From: Helicostylum pulchrum
Lineage: Eukaryota; Mucoromycota; Mucoromycetes; Mucorales; Mucoraceae
Reading direction: 5' to 3'
DNA length: 64,000 bases
Assembly (NCBI GenBank): GCA_025677825.1
Contig: JAIXMO010000005.1
Coordinates: forward strand, 186,001 to 250,000
Part shown: piece after piece, positions 9,818 through 20,739 of the stretch
Position numbering within the stretch: position 1 is the first letter of the stretch
Layout: every line of letters begins with the position of its first letter
Notes under the pieces: generated by a model
The model's database searches: none
What the model was told of the DNA's origin: nothing
The model's input: only the letters and a program-made list of their open reading frames with translations
Program-made: the position numbers and the translations under genes

Positions 9818-10023
9818 TGTAAAGAGCAAAAATAAAAAAGAAGCGATAAGATAATGCATAAATTAGAAAAGAAAAAAAAAAGAAAAACAACCTTGCTTTA
9901 TATAGTATTTTTATTGCCCAATTGCTTATAAATATTACAAATTTTGATTTATACACACATAAAAAAGCGGGGAGGAACAGTCCGAAAAAACGCATCCGGT
10001 AATATTTTCATCCTTTTCTATTT

Positions 10024-10635
10024 TTATTTCTGATCAAGTTTTTTACGAAGTTTGTACGCTTCAGCCATAATGCGGTTATCTTCTTGTTCAGTTGTGACAG
10101 GTCCTTTATAATTGACATCTTTCAAAAAGCGCTACAAAATAAAAAGGTTAAAAAGGGGATAATAATGCAACTTCTTGAAAAAATAAAAGAGTACCTTTTG
10201 TGTATTATAACATTTCCAAAATGTTTGCTTTTGTTCTTCACACATTTTAGCTTTATCCCACCAACTACCGTCTTTAAAACAAGTAAACAATGATTCATGA
10301 AGGTCTGCACAAACTGTCAAAGCAGTTTCATGGATTTCGTTTCTTTGCTCTTTAAAGTCTCGGGCTGAATATTGAATTTGAGGTTGAGGTTCAGTAGTAG
10401 TAGAGGTTTCATCGCTGGTAATGTTGTTGGTGGAGGGTATGGGGTTTTGTGTAGGAAGATGTACTTTGTAATGTTCTGAAGCTTGAACGGATTCTGCCTC
10501 AGGTTCCTGTTCTAGTGGTGTGGTCTTGGGTTGAGAAACTGGTTTAGTAGGATCGTAACGAGGCTGTTCTTGTACTAAATAATCGTCTTCTTTTACATAC
10601 GATTCAACGTAATCGCGAGCTGAATTATTTGACAT
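10024..10635 (-). CDS. Twin CX9C (CHCH-like) small protein, likely mitochondrial
   Basis: Exons 10635-10195 and 10131-10024 (minus); 182 residues. The N-terminal ~95 residues are polar and probably disordered (Pro, Gln, Glu, Thr rich). The C-terminal half holds two CX9C motifs, CADLHESLFTC and CEEQKQTFWKC, separated by 12 residues, i.e. the helix-turn-helix disulfide fold imported into the mitochondrial intermembrane space by Mia40. The family includes respiratory-complex assembly factors and subunits. The spacing and the WW pair between motifs do not match one named factor that I recognise. A mitochondrial presequence is not obvious, as expected for Mia40 substrates. An upstream in-frame ATG at 10680 would add 15 hydrophobic residues and is less likely. 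Confidence 0.75.
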
Positions 10636-10823
10636 GTTATTTAAAAAAAAGAGTAAAAAGGAGAGTTGAAGAAATAACAATTAAAAAAAATAGTCGGAAA
10701 CTTAACACCCCCTTCAACTCTCAACCCTGTATTAAGCCACACACAGTGAAAAAAAAAAGCCCTTATCATATTCTTTTTTTTTTTATTATACTAATTCTTT
10801 TTTCTATACACATACAAACACAT

Positions 10824-11385
10824 TTATTTTGTTGTTGTTGTTTCGGTGACGAAACGGTTGTTTTTTAACTCTAATTGACCATGTTCTAAAAAGCTAGGCC
10901 ATTCCTTTTCGCCCTTTAATTCCATAAAGTGAGGTTGTTCCCAAAGTGCCAATAACTTTTCTTTGCTTCCAACAGTCTCGAGTGCCTCGCGCAGTGACAC
11001 AATAGATGTCTCGACCAAGTTTAATTCGTCAACAACTCTCAAACGTTTAGGTCTGGCTAAATGGCTATCGCTGGTTTGTAAATCAACTTGACGTGCCTTT
11101 GAACGTTGTAAAAGTGCATCAGTTACTGCTTGCGCTGATTGAGGTGTTTCGAAGCCAGTTAAAGCTACAAGAGGGCGCCATAAATCTTTTCTTAATCTGA
11201 CAGGTGCATTCTTTGTACCAAGTTGGTTCAAGACCTTGTTCTAAATTTTTTTTTGTTGTTTAATACGTGGGGTGGTTTTTTTTACATGTATTCACTTTTT
11301 TTTTTACCTTCATGTTTTGTCTTAAACTAACCAAGATTTGCTTGGTTTGAACATGACGATAAATATAAACACTGTTTGCTACCAT
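10824..11385 (-). CDS. Mitochondrial large-subunit ribosomal protein mL67-like (MHR1-like)
   Basis: Exons 11385-11308 and 11240-10824 (minus); 164 residues. The N-terminus reads MVANSVYIYRHVQTKQILVS, resembling the conserved VYVYR/H..T.QVLYSL opening of fungal mL67/Mhr1, a mitoribosome subunit also linked to mtDNA recombination in yeast. Next comes LRKDLWRPLVALTGF, then basic helical segments (RSKARQVDLQ, RPKRLRVVDELNL) and a C-terminal acidic helix. The start at 11385 was chosen over the one at 11451, whose extra residues are unlike the family. The match is by remembered motif only, so the subunit assignment is moderate. The intron after NMK is bordered by gtaaaa and ttag and keeps frame. 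Confidence 0.6.
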
Positions 11386-11658
11386 TCTTTCTTTTTTTAT
11401 ATGTGTGTAATATGAAAAAGGTCCGGGGTACAAATAGAAATAGTGAACCAAAAAAAAAAAAAAAAAAGGAAAAATATTTATTTTTTAATACCGCCCAACC
11501 TTTGGAACCTTATTTCGCCACAGAATAAGAAAAAAAAAATGATGTCAGCATTAAATTTAAATATGATTGGACCAGGTTTTTACCTTTGGTTTTGGGCTAT
11601 CAGTAAGAAAGTTAGTTGAGTGAATGAACGGATAATAAGGTAGTTTTGTGTAATATTT
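11386..11658. other. Intergenic region
   Basis: Contains the presumed promoter of the mL67-like gene and long A-runs. No open frame of note. Confidence 0.4.
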
Positions 11659-12748
11659 TCATTTAATTGCCGCAAAAGCCCGATACCTTTCGTTGACAGT
11701 AACAACATTAGCTAACATTACTACTCTTGCTTGAATAAGTTGAGCTCGTTCATTATTGTTAGTGGCTCCGGCAATACTTCGATTTAGTCTTTGTATCATA
11801 TTGTTAACGATATTAATATCAGTTTGACGATTAATTACTTCATTTATAACTAGTCTTGCGTTATCAGGAAGTTGATTGAATATGTCTTGTAAAAGTTGAT
11901 TTAATACTTGTCGATATAATGGTCCGATATTAGATATTTGTAGTAGTATATCCCTTAATGTAGTGATGTGTGTCAAACATCTTTTTACGATTATTTTAAC
12001 TCTCAAAGTTATATTTAGAATGTCGCCGTTAATTTCAGTTATTAAGAAGTTATTGCCGATTTCGCCTACTTGGATAAGAACGTTTGTAATATCTTCTGTA
12101 ATACATTGAGCGTCTTGTCTTTTTATTATTTAAGTGTATAATAAGCGCGTTAATTGTATTTGACATAACTTGTGCAACGGGATTAACTGTAGCCGCTATA
12201 ACAGCTTGCATTCCGTTTAACTGGGCTTGGGCTAAAGTTAGCTGCTCCGAGAATTTAATCATAGATGCTTGCACGTCCCTAAATGTAGTCATATCTCTGG
12301 CATAATTATTCTGTGAATTGAGCTGCTCATTTCCTAAATATCGTATTACTGTTAAGAGACCAAAGTTTATGGTATCATGTCGAGCGTTACTATAATTTTC
12401 TGCTATTTCTCTGAATAAATCCTAATGGATACAAATTTATTAGTAAACTTAAGTATCGCGTTATATTATATAATTAATCTTTACTTTATAATTTTTGAAC
12501 GGCTCTTTTAAAAGAGGAGAGAGTTTGCATTTTCTATTAAAGTATCTGCTTTTTGGATTATTAACTGTAGGGTCTGGTTGAGGATTATCTGGAGGACCAC
12601 CGGATGTAGAACCAACAGAAGGAGGATTTACTTTCAGCCTTTTAACACTCTCACCTCGTGGCCTTCTTTCCTCTTTAACCAAAATTTGTTTTATCCAAGT
12701 TAGATTCTGATTACGAATTTTAAAATATTATAAGTAATACATACTCAT
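11659..12748 (-). CDS. Unknown multi-exon protein next to a transposase relic
   Basis: Not recognised. Proposed model (minus): exon 1 12748-12745 (ATG plus one base) before a gtatgt donor, a ~40-bp intron, exon 2 beginning NLTWIKQILVKEERRPRGES and containing a Pro/Gly/Ser linker (PPSVGSTSGGPPDNPQPDP), a phase-0 intron ~12486-12423, then DLFREIAENYSNARHDTINF and a helical Gln-rich stretch to ~12170. The last part (from ~12110, VLIQVGEIGNNFLITEIN) is in another frame: it needs either a 46-bp intron (donor gtcaaa at ~12165) or a 1-nt frameshift in an A-run near 12125. It ends ARVVMLANVVTVNERYRAFAAIK. Helical and Asn/Gln rich, no enzymatic motif. It could be a small host gene or the second gene of the adjacent decayed element. 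Confidence 0.4.
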
Positions 12749-13188
12749 TGTTTAAAAAGTTAAATGAAGCTTTAGAGTATTTATTATATATGTATAACAG
12801 AAATAATGTGGTTGAATTAATATATAGTAGTTAGAAAAAATATAATAGAAATATCATATGATGTATAGGTGAGAAAGAATGAATAATAGAGAAAGAAGCA
12901 ATATTTCTATTTATTTATATTTATATTTTTATTGTTATTGATATATTTGATATATTCATTATTGTTGATGTTTATCTTTTAAGTATATAAAAAAAAAAAA
13001 CTCCTTTTCAATCGTTATTACCTCTCACGTATTTTTAGGTGTGAATCATACAAGAAAAAAAGTAGTATTAATCAACATTTATTTCTCTGCCTTTTTTTGA
13101 GGACCTTCAATGCTATAGCAATGCATGGGAAAATACCAAATACCTCTCCAAATCCACGAAAGTTGAACGAATTGATTAAAAAAAGTTT
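12749..13188. other. AT-rich intergenic region
   Basis: Very AT-rich, with repeated tatt/atat words and no open frame that looks coding. It separates the unknown gene from the MULE/SWIM relic, both on the minus strand. Confidence 0.4.
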
Positions 13189-14105
13189 TTATATACGTTG
13201 ACGTTCTAAATTTTGGTTTGAAGGTTGTTGGTTTTGATTATTTAAAGCTCTAATTATATGTTCGATATCACTAATAATAGTTTGTTAGCTGTGTTTCTGT
13301 TAGCGTAAATGGATTTTTAACATAGTTATTTAAATGTGTCTAAAGAGAGGTAACAATATCCAGGCCATTACAACTAATACGTGTTTTGGCATCGACTAGA
13401 TCAACATATTCTTCTTCTGATGGTACGGTGCTTGCGTCTAATATTACGAGAGCGCTCATGTTACAAGTGACAGTGAGCAGCAAAATATTTCTTCCGAATA
13501 TTTTTAACAGAAACATATGCTTAAAGACAATATCGTACCAAAAAAAGTCGGGGCAACTACAACTTTTCATTTCTTCTACCACTATGTTGATACCGTAAGT
13601 AACATCATCTATAGTGAAAGTCTCCATCTCGTAAGTTGTTACACCATTTTCGTCTTCATCTATCTCCTTTATCATTAAACCGGCCATTTCTTCATTAATG
13701 GCTTCGACATCTAGTTCTCTTCTTCGTCTTCTTTCTTCTAGGCCCATTCGACCAATGTTCAACTGTATTCTCAATGTATTGGAAATAAAATCAGGCTCGA
13801 TATCATTTACAAGAATAAACACAAGGCGATCTGCTCTTCTGTTTTTCTTTCTTTCCAAGTAGGTGGTCTTCAACTGGTTATACCAGCTTTCGACAAAGTT
13901 GTTTGTTTCCATATTTGTGTAAATCCAAGGTTGAAAAGCTGCCCCCACTGTATAGACCTGCTATCGTCAAGATAATATGTTTTAAAATATGGGAGAAACT
14001 CTGGATAAATCGCATAATTAACAAAAATTTCAGCTAGCTTCCTGTTAAATTCACCAACGTCAGTCAGGGAAGTTAATTGTGGTGTAACAGTATACTTGAT
14101 ATGGA
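13189..14105 (-). pseudogene. MULE-type transposase relic with SWIM zinc-finger remnant
   Basis: C-terminal part of a Mutator-like transposase family. Reading from ~14100: FNRKLAEIFVNYAIYPEF..DDSRSIQW, then after a frame change at the ggggg run near 13945 the hallmark TNMETNNFVESWYNQLKTTYL (the family reads TNN..ESWHNQLK), then RADRLVFILVNDIEPDF. A SWIM finger follows as CSCPDFFWYDIVFKHMFLL, where the CxCx(n)CxH pattern has lost its third Cys (F before KH). An in-frame tag follows SL at 13340; the frame resumes with THLNNYVKNPFTLTETQL and then shifts again to SDIEHIIRALNNQ..NLERQRI before taa at 13189. The DDE catalytic core is absent, so the copy cannot transpose on its own. Confidence 0.7.
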
Positions 14106-14561
14106 ATAATTATGCAAGATAGGATATACTCTTGACATTATATGATTAAAGATATTAAATAAATAAACAAATGATTTAAATAAAATATATATATTCTTTT
14201 GCTCAATAACTGTAACATAAATCTTGGTGAGTAATGCGGGTTGACTAAGCTAATTATATACAAGTAATTAGATCAAGATATATACATATATAGATAAAGG
14301 TATACTCAATTGGTATATTGTAAGGATATAAGTTACTAGTCAAAGACCCTCAACAGGCAGTAATATTTATATTTATTTTGACTTGTTCGTTTAAACATAC
14401 GATATCTCATGCGACTTAATATTTTTATCTCAGCTAACAGGGTGCGTGTAGTGTTTGTTGTCACGTCACCATTAGGCTACTCAAGTACACCAAAAGGAAT
14501 TTTTTTTTTTGTTTTAAAATACTACATTATTTTTTTTTTTAATCCTTTTAATTACATAAAA
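14106..14561. other. Intergenic region upstream of NOT2
   Basis: AT-rich with no coding-like frame. T-rich tracts at 14500-14545 immediately precede the NOT2 start. Confidence 0.4.
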
Positions 14562-16004
14562 ATGTTTCGCCCAAATACAACAGCTGACCTGAACGAGTTT
14601 CCAGCCTTGGGAACACCACCAACAATGAATCGAAGTGGGGGTGGGTCTAATAATCGACTTGCAAGTTACGCTTCAACAGCTGGTAATGGGTTTCAACAGC
14701 AGCAGGAAAGTCTGATGGATAGTATGAACGAATTTTCACATAAAGGTAACACTTTAGGTTCGTTTCCAGCTATACCTACGCAAGGTCGATTTAATAACAT
14801 GACCGCAGAATTACCGCCATCCAACAATAGAAACTTGGCACCGAGATCTTTTTCGATGGATGAGTTTCCAGCACTACGTAGTTCTGCATCGCCTTTTGAG
14901 AACGCGATAAGTAGAGAATCGGGTGGAAAACCTGAACAATGGTTAGATTATGCCAACTTACGAGAAGGTCAACAAGGTATATATACACATAGTCTTTTAA
15001 TGGGGTTGTTTTGTTGTCGTTGTTCTTTTTTCTCATCTTGTATATTTCTTTTTTAAAAAACGTAGGAAAACCATTTTCAGAAAAGAATGACTTGTCAGAT
15101 TCATGGGTAACTATTTTTTTTGTTTTTTTTTTGTTTATTATTTATGCTAGTAAAAAAATCTAAACACTTTTCTTTTTCCAAAAAAGACACAGCCAAGGAA
15201 ACAAGATGAATTAACATCGACAGATGGTAAACCAACGGATCCATATGGTTTATTAGGGCTTTTAGGGGTTATTAGAATGACTGATCCCGATCGTAGCATG
15301 TTGGCACTTGGAAGTGATCTTACCACACTTGGGTTAGACTTGAATACAGCAGAGTAAGAATATATACAAAAAAAAAGTAGACGCGTCATTTTTTTTTATA
15401 TATATTAATTGTACTCCCCCCCTAGTTCTATATACTCAACATTTATATCACCTTGGTCAGATACACAAACTTTACCAGGACTTAATGTTGAACCCGGATA
15501 CTATTTACCTGCCTGTTATCGTAACGTGCAAGCAACACCACCTGCTCATCAACGTATGAGAACTTTTTCTGACGAAATTTTGTTTTATGTCTTTTATTGT
15601 ATGCCAAAAGATATTGCCCAGGAGGCAGCAGCGCAAGAGTTGTAAGTATATATATACATTTTTTATTGTGTTATTTTTGCAAGTGGGAATTAATTTTTTT
15701 TTTAAAAAAAAGATATGCTCGTAATTGGCGTTATCATAAGGAATTAGGGTTATGGTTAACAAAAGAAAGTGATGAAAATGGTAGACCTGTACAAGCTTTC
15801 CGAAGGACGTCACCTAATGCTTTGGATCGTGGTGTATATGTATTCTTTGATCCTACAACATGGCAAAAGATAAAGAAGGAATGGACTTTATCTTGGGATG
15901 CAATTGAAGAAAGACCTCAACCATCACAACAAGCTTTACCTGTCAGTACCCAACAACAACAATCTTCTAGTATTAATAGTGCTTCGAATAGAGTTATGAT
16001 GTAG
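14562..16004 (+). CDS. NOT2: NOT2/CNOT2 subunit of the CCR4-NOT complex
   Basis: Scaffold subunit of the CCR4-NOT deadenylase, acting in mRNA decay and transcription control. Exons: 14562-14976, 15066-15106, 15187-15353, 15426-15641, 15713-16004; 376 residues. The N-terminal half carries two similar DEFPAL motifs (LNEFPALGT, MDEFPALRS). It then has DPYGLLGLLGVIRMTDPDRSMLALGSDL as in CNOT2, and the C-terminal NOT box (YSTFISPWSD, EPGYYLPACYRN, FSDEILFYVFYCMPKDIAQEAAAQEL, YHKELGLWLTK, YVFFDPTTWQK) that binds NOT3/5. It ends with a Gln-rich tail. The start at 14562 is preferred because an upstream in-frame ATG at 14409 would add 51 residues unlike the family. All introns are 70-90 bp. Confidence 0.95.
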
Positions 16005-16248
16005 ACTGAAAAAAAGTTCTTTTTTTTTTCTTGAGGTGCTTTAGTAGACTTTTTTCTTTTTCTTTTTCTTTTCCCTCTCTCTTTTCTTCTTCTTCTCCTC
16101 CCATTTTATCAATTATTAAAAACAAACCCAAAAAAACCCTACAATATTCTTTTTTTATAAAAGAAAAAAGTACATGTAAAAAAAAAAAAAAGTATTTTTG
16201 ATATTTTATTGATGTAAATAAATAGGTGTATATGTATGTGCATATATA
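16005..16248. other. Convergent 3' intergenic region
   Basis: Lies between convergent NOT2 and the Uds1 gene; contains C/T-rich and A-runs only. Confidence 0.4.
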
Positions 16249-18754
16249 TTAAGGCGTAAATAGTGTTTGAACACCTTTATTAGTACGTTCATATCTCGAC
16301 ATTTCTCTTTCATGCTTCAAATCTTTCAATTGCTTTTCAAGTTTCTTTTTTTCTTCGCCTTCTCTCTCCAAAGTACGTTGATGATCCGCCTTCATATCAT
16401 TAATCATTCTTCTAAACTCTTTACGTAAAGAAGCAGTAGTAGGAGTATCGGCTTCGTAGCCTAAATTCTTTGTCTTTTCTTCTGCAAGATTGGATTCAAG
16501 CACTTTAACTTCTTTAGTCAATTTCTCTATACGTTTTTCATAATTTCTTCTATCGCTTTCGAATTCCATTGCTGTACCAGTCAGACGATCAAATTCTTTC
16601 AAGATTCCCTCGAAATCAGCTTCCATGGTATTACTTTGTTCAATCCAAGCAGCTTCCTTTTCAGAGAATTGAGCTTGTAATTGTTGTAAGGCACCATGTT
16701 GACCAGATTGGTTTGGCGCAGACCGATGTTGTCTTAATTCAGACTCAAGTTTAGTTAATTGAATATCGCGAGCATCCAGTGCCCTTGTTTTATCACGAAT
16801 AAGTAACTCTAAATCTTGACATGTAGCTGATAGCTTTTCATGTTCTTCCTTTAACTTTTCACATTGACGTGAGGTTTTATCTAAAAAGGCAGCTTGTTCT
16901 TTTAATTTTGCTTGGTACTCCTGTTCTTGTTCTTCCAATTGTTGTTCGTACTGTTCTTTATGGGAGCTAGAGGACGCAGTGTTATCCATTTGTTGTATCA
17001 CTGTTTGTCGCTTAGTTGTTCGCTCCCATTTTTCTTTTTGAGAACGTAATTGAAAGACTTGATCTCTATACTGCTCCATTTCCTTTTTTAATTCGGCCTC
17101 GCGAGATTGAAAGACAGCAGATTGTGATTGTATTTTACTAGAGGCAAGTTCCATCTCGGATACAGTGGCTTTTAGCTTTGTGATTTCAGCATAGCCTATC
17201 TCCAACTCACGTTCAACGCGTTGTTTATTTTGGTCTGCTGTGGGTAAATCAGTGTCCAGTTGTTGATGATGTTCTACCTTTATATTGGTATCATCTGAAA
17301 AATCAAAATCATCTTCAGGAAGCCAGTCCACAGCAGGTTTATTTACTTTGGATAGTAATTGATTCATTTCTTTTTGAAGCGCAGAGTATTTAGTTTCTGC
17401 TACTTGGTTCTTGGATTGAGCTGCTCGTAACTGAATTTCAAGTTTCTTTTCAGACATGGATTCAAGTCGATATCTCTCTTCTGCACTGGATAATTTAGTC
17501 TCGAATTGTTTGGATTGAGATTTATAGGATTCTAATTGACGTTCCAAGTGTGTTAATAGTTCAGTAGATGATGAGGTAGTATTGTTGAAATTTAAATCGT
17601 ATCGTTTCAAGATCTTGTTTAGCGTGTTTGTAATACTTTGTAGTTCATTACGGATCTTGGTTTTATCTTGGTCAAACCGAGTTGGTGTCTCGGTCTCTAA
17701 CTTTTGTAAACCAAGACACAGTACACCTGCAGTATGTTGCAAGATTTGGTATTGTGAATCAATTTCGTCTGCTTTTAATTCATGTAATCGTTGAGATAAT
17801 ATCTTGACTTTACGGTCTGCTTCAATAGCTTCATCTAAAAGTATTGCAACTGATTCTCGGTTTTTGTTGGATGATAGGTTGGATAAGGAATGTGAAGTCT
17901 CTTGAATTTTTTTATCTAGTTCAAGTTTAGAGGTGGAATTTTTAACTCTGTTTTTTAACCGTGCGTGATGCTACACAAACAACAAAATTAAATTGGCATT
18001 TTGATTTCATTTTTTTTATTATTATATAACTTACTTGTTTTAAACTTTCAAATTCTTCAAACGTCAATACTTTGTATTCGCGCGCATCAATCATGGCATG
18101 AGAAATAAGTAACTGCATAAGCATTTCTTCAGAATTAATATCTTGTTTCATAGGCTCTTTTTTAGCATGTACGTTCGTCTTTAGTTTCCACATGGATTCT
18201 AATTCTTGTGCTAAATCGTCATCAGTTGTAGCAGAAGAGGTAGTAGATGATGATGATGAAACTGAGGAATAAATGGAAGGTGGTTCATCTGATAAACTCG
18301 ATGACGATTTTACATCTGATATTATATTTATTAATTTATAGTCTCCCTTCCCCCACCCAAAAAAAAAAAAAAAGATTATTATGTATTACCATGTGATCCC
18401 ATCGTCTTATTAGCCATTGCTAGCTGCGAATCTCGAATACGAAATGGTGACCTGGCTGGTAATGTAGGTGACAGAGCTTGATAGGATGATGTAGATGACA
18501 TATCGCTATCCCTGCTTGGATTATGGTATGGTTCCTCCTTTCGTGTCATCAGCGGTGGTGTTACTCTTTGTGGTGGGCTAGAAGGTGTTTTGTTTGAAAG
18601 GCTTTCGTTGTCTCGTTTTGGAAAATTGAAAAAATTGGTTCGAGTGAACTTTAAGCCCATGGGTCTGTCATCATCACTAGTTTGCATTGGCATAATCGGA
18701 ACCTAGACATTGCTATTTAGTAATGTTGTGTAAAACTTCTTTCTTTCTTACCAT
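16249..18754 (-). CDS. Uds1-domain coiled-coil protein (up-regulated during septation family)
   Basis: Exons (minus): 18754-18752 (only the ATG), 18702-18390, 18315-18035, 17970-16249; 772 residues. After a Ser/Pro-rich low-complexity N-terminus comes EEMLMQLLISHAMIDAREYKVLTFEEFESLKQ (~residues 165-200), matching the Uds1 domain (PF15456), followed by HHARLKNRVKNSTSKLELDKKIQETSHSL. The remaining ~550 residues are heptad-rich coiled coil ending RYERTNKGVQTLFTP. Family members in fission yeast are linked to septation and cell polarity, but the biochemical role is unknown. The micro-exon start is inferred from atg directly followed by gtaaga and a clean ctag acceptor; translation from the ATG at 18693 would lose only three residues beyond the initiator. 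Confidence 0.8.
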
Positions 18755-20070
18755 TACTGAAATAAAAAATAGCCAAGAAAAGTAAAAAGAAAAGAAAAAA
18801 GAAAAATATAAAAAAATAATTTATACCCTTTTAGCTATTTTTATTTATTTATTATACGTACTGTAAGTACGAAAAAAAAAAAGGAAAAAATATAATAGAT
18901 AACTACTCTCTTTTTATTACGCTAATATCATTTCTATTATTCTTTTTTTTTTTAAAAAAAAAAATATACATCTAGTTACATATACTTTTTCTTTTAAACA
19001 AGCATTTGGTGAAACGTACGATATTTTAACATTTAGCCACATTTCATTTTTTAATTAGTAGGGCTCGTAAAACCTTTGTCATCATTAAAAGGGAGAACCT
19101 ACTTTAACACCCTTTTCATATATGCACTTATTTCCAATAAAATCCCAACCCTATTACTCTCCAAAAATGACTTTTTTTTTTTTTTTTTTTTTTTGCAAAA
19201 GGGGAAAAGGCTATCATCTTTTTTACTAGTAACATTAAAGTTTTCGAGGTTGTTCAAGGTTACACTGAAATCAAAAGTACTAATTCGCACATCAAGAAAA
19301 TTCTTGCGCAATAAGCACATCTTTCAACATACTTTTTTTTCGTCAGTCAAATTGGCTACAATAGTACGTTTCAGTTACGAATCAACTGATTTGATTCTGT
19401 TTGATTCTGCTTCGCGAATTTTTTTTTCTAGGCAATAATCAAAGTCAACTCAACAGATTTGTTGATTTTACGACAGAATCAAATCAAATTTTTTTGTATG
19501 AAAGGTGCTAATGATCATCAGAGAAACTATGTAGCACATATCTGAATAAGGATTTTTGATAGAAGAAAAACAAAAAGGGTTTATTTGTTTACATCAAATG
19601 TTTGTACAAGTATAATGCAATTTAGTCAATACTTTATACTAAAAAAAAAAAGTAGATACTTAACTAGGAAAAGTAATTAAGTACATATGGTTACTATGTG
19701 ATGAAAGATTGGAAAGGGATGCAGTATAAACCAAATAAAGTGAGCGCAAGGATACTTTTTCGTCTTAACTATATATCATAGCTAGTTGTTTTTAGATACA
19801 TTGTTACGTGGTATTCCAATAAATAGGCCCGCAAATTTTATGTCAACGATTTTTCAAGCTCGATGAGCTTTTTTTTTTTTCCTAGCAGTGATATTCAGGC
19901 TGATCTTTTTTTTTTTAGCACAATTGTCTTAGGAATGGTTTTATTGTAATCATTACAGCTCATATAATACTTGTGCAGTATCTTTATTGCAGGATATAAA
20001 CTATCTCGCCCACTGTTAGATATAAGGGTATGTTCGATTTAAAGTGTGATTTTCTTCGAAATTTCGGCCA
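18755..20070. other. Gene-poor AT-rich region
   Basis: About 1.3 kb with only short, low-complexity open frames. Contains a ~20-nt T-run at 19170-19192 and a purine-rich segment. Near 19375-19470 gattctgtttgattctg is partly mirrored by cagaatcaaatcaaa, a weak inverted repeat. No gene supported. Confidence 0.4.
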
Positions 20071-20474
20071 CCCTTAAATAGAGCCGCTACTGTAAATAGA
20101 TCGCATGAGTAAAGTACCCTCCCATTTTATCAGCCCAAGATGTATTTATCTCCGTCATTTTTTTTAGAATAGATAAATCACTTTTCTTCCTCATTTCCTT
20201 TACAACGCATACCACCAGTACGTATTTTATATATATACATATACATATACTTTTTATATCTTCTATCGTATGCATTTTTTTAGCATTTTTTTCTTTATGT
20301 CTGCACAAAGGGATACGTTTCTTCCTAAAGCTAGGCATAAGCTAGCGCAAGCCCATGAGATCCGCTAAATTATTACGAGCCACTTTCTTTCAGCTCTTAT
20401 CATAAAGGTACGTGTACTCCCAAAAAATTGTCGCAGATTTTCTTTTTGTTTTATTCTAATCCAGACGCACCTTA
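20071..20474 (+). repeat. Short dispersed repeat X, copy 1
   Basis: Bounded on the left by cccttaaatagagccgctac (20071-20090) and on the right by attctaatccagacgcacct (20453-20472). The interior (agaatagataaatcact.., then taagctagcgcaa.., gatccgctaaattattacg) matches 42950-43254 closely. The two border motifs recur in the same relative order, on the minus strand, at 35822-35541. No coding frame. Confidence 0.65.
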
Positions 20475-20739
20475 CCATATTCTTACGGGTAAAAGATAAA
20501 ATACGGATTCTTATAAGCATTACCGCCAAATGTTTTATACAGTTATTAACAGTGTTTTATATTTATCAGTAAGAAGGTGTTATATTATTTTATTTAAAAC
20601 ATTGTAAAAAAAAAAAATGTAGCTTTTATTTACTAGGTTAAATTGTGTTTCTCTTGGTTCTCAGAGCAGATCCTTTTTTATACATGTATAAAAAAAGAAC
20701 ACTTTGATACTAACAAGATCAGCCACGTGAAGGCGGAAA

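Noticed and set aside
15505..15813. Minus-strand open frame overlapping NOT2
   Set aside because: Shadow of the NOT box exons and introns; no family features.
19099..19438. Open frames on both strands around the T-run
   Set aside because: Low-complexity Phe/Lys runs, no conserved motif, no introns or neighbours supporting a gene.
20340..20480. Possible tRNA or other Pol III gene within repeat X
   Set aside because: No convincing A-box/B-box pair or cloverleaf could be drawn.
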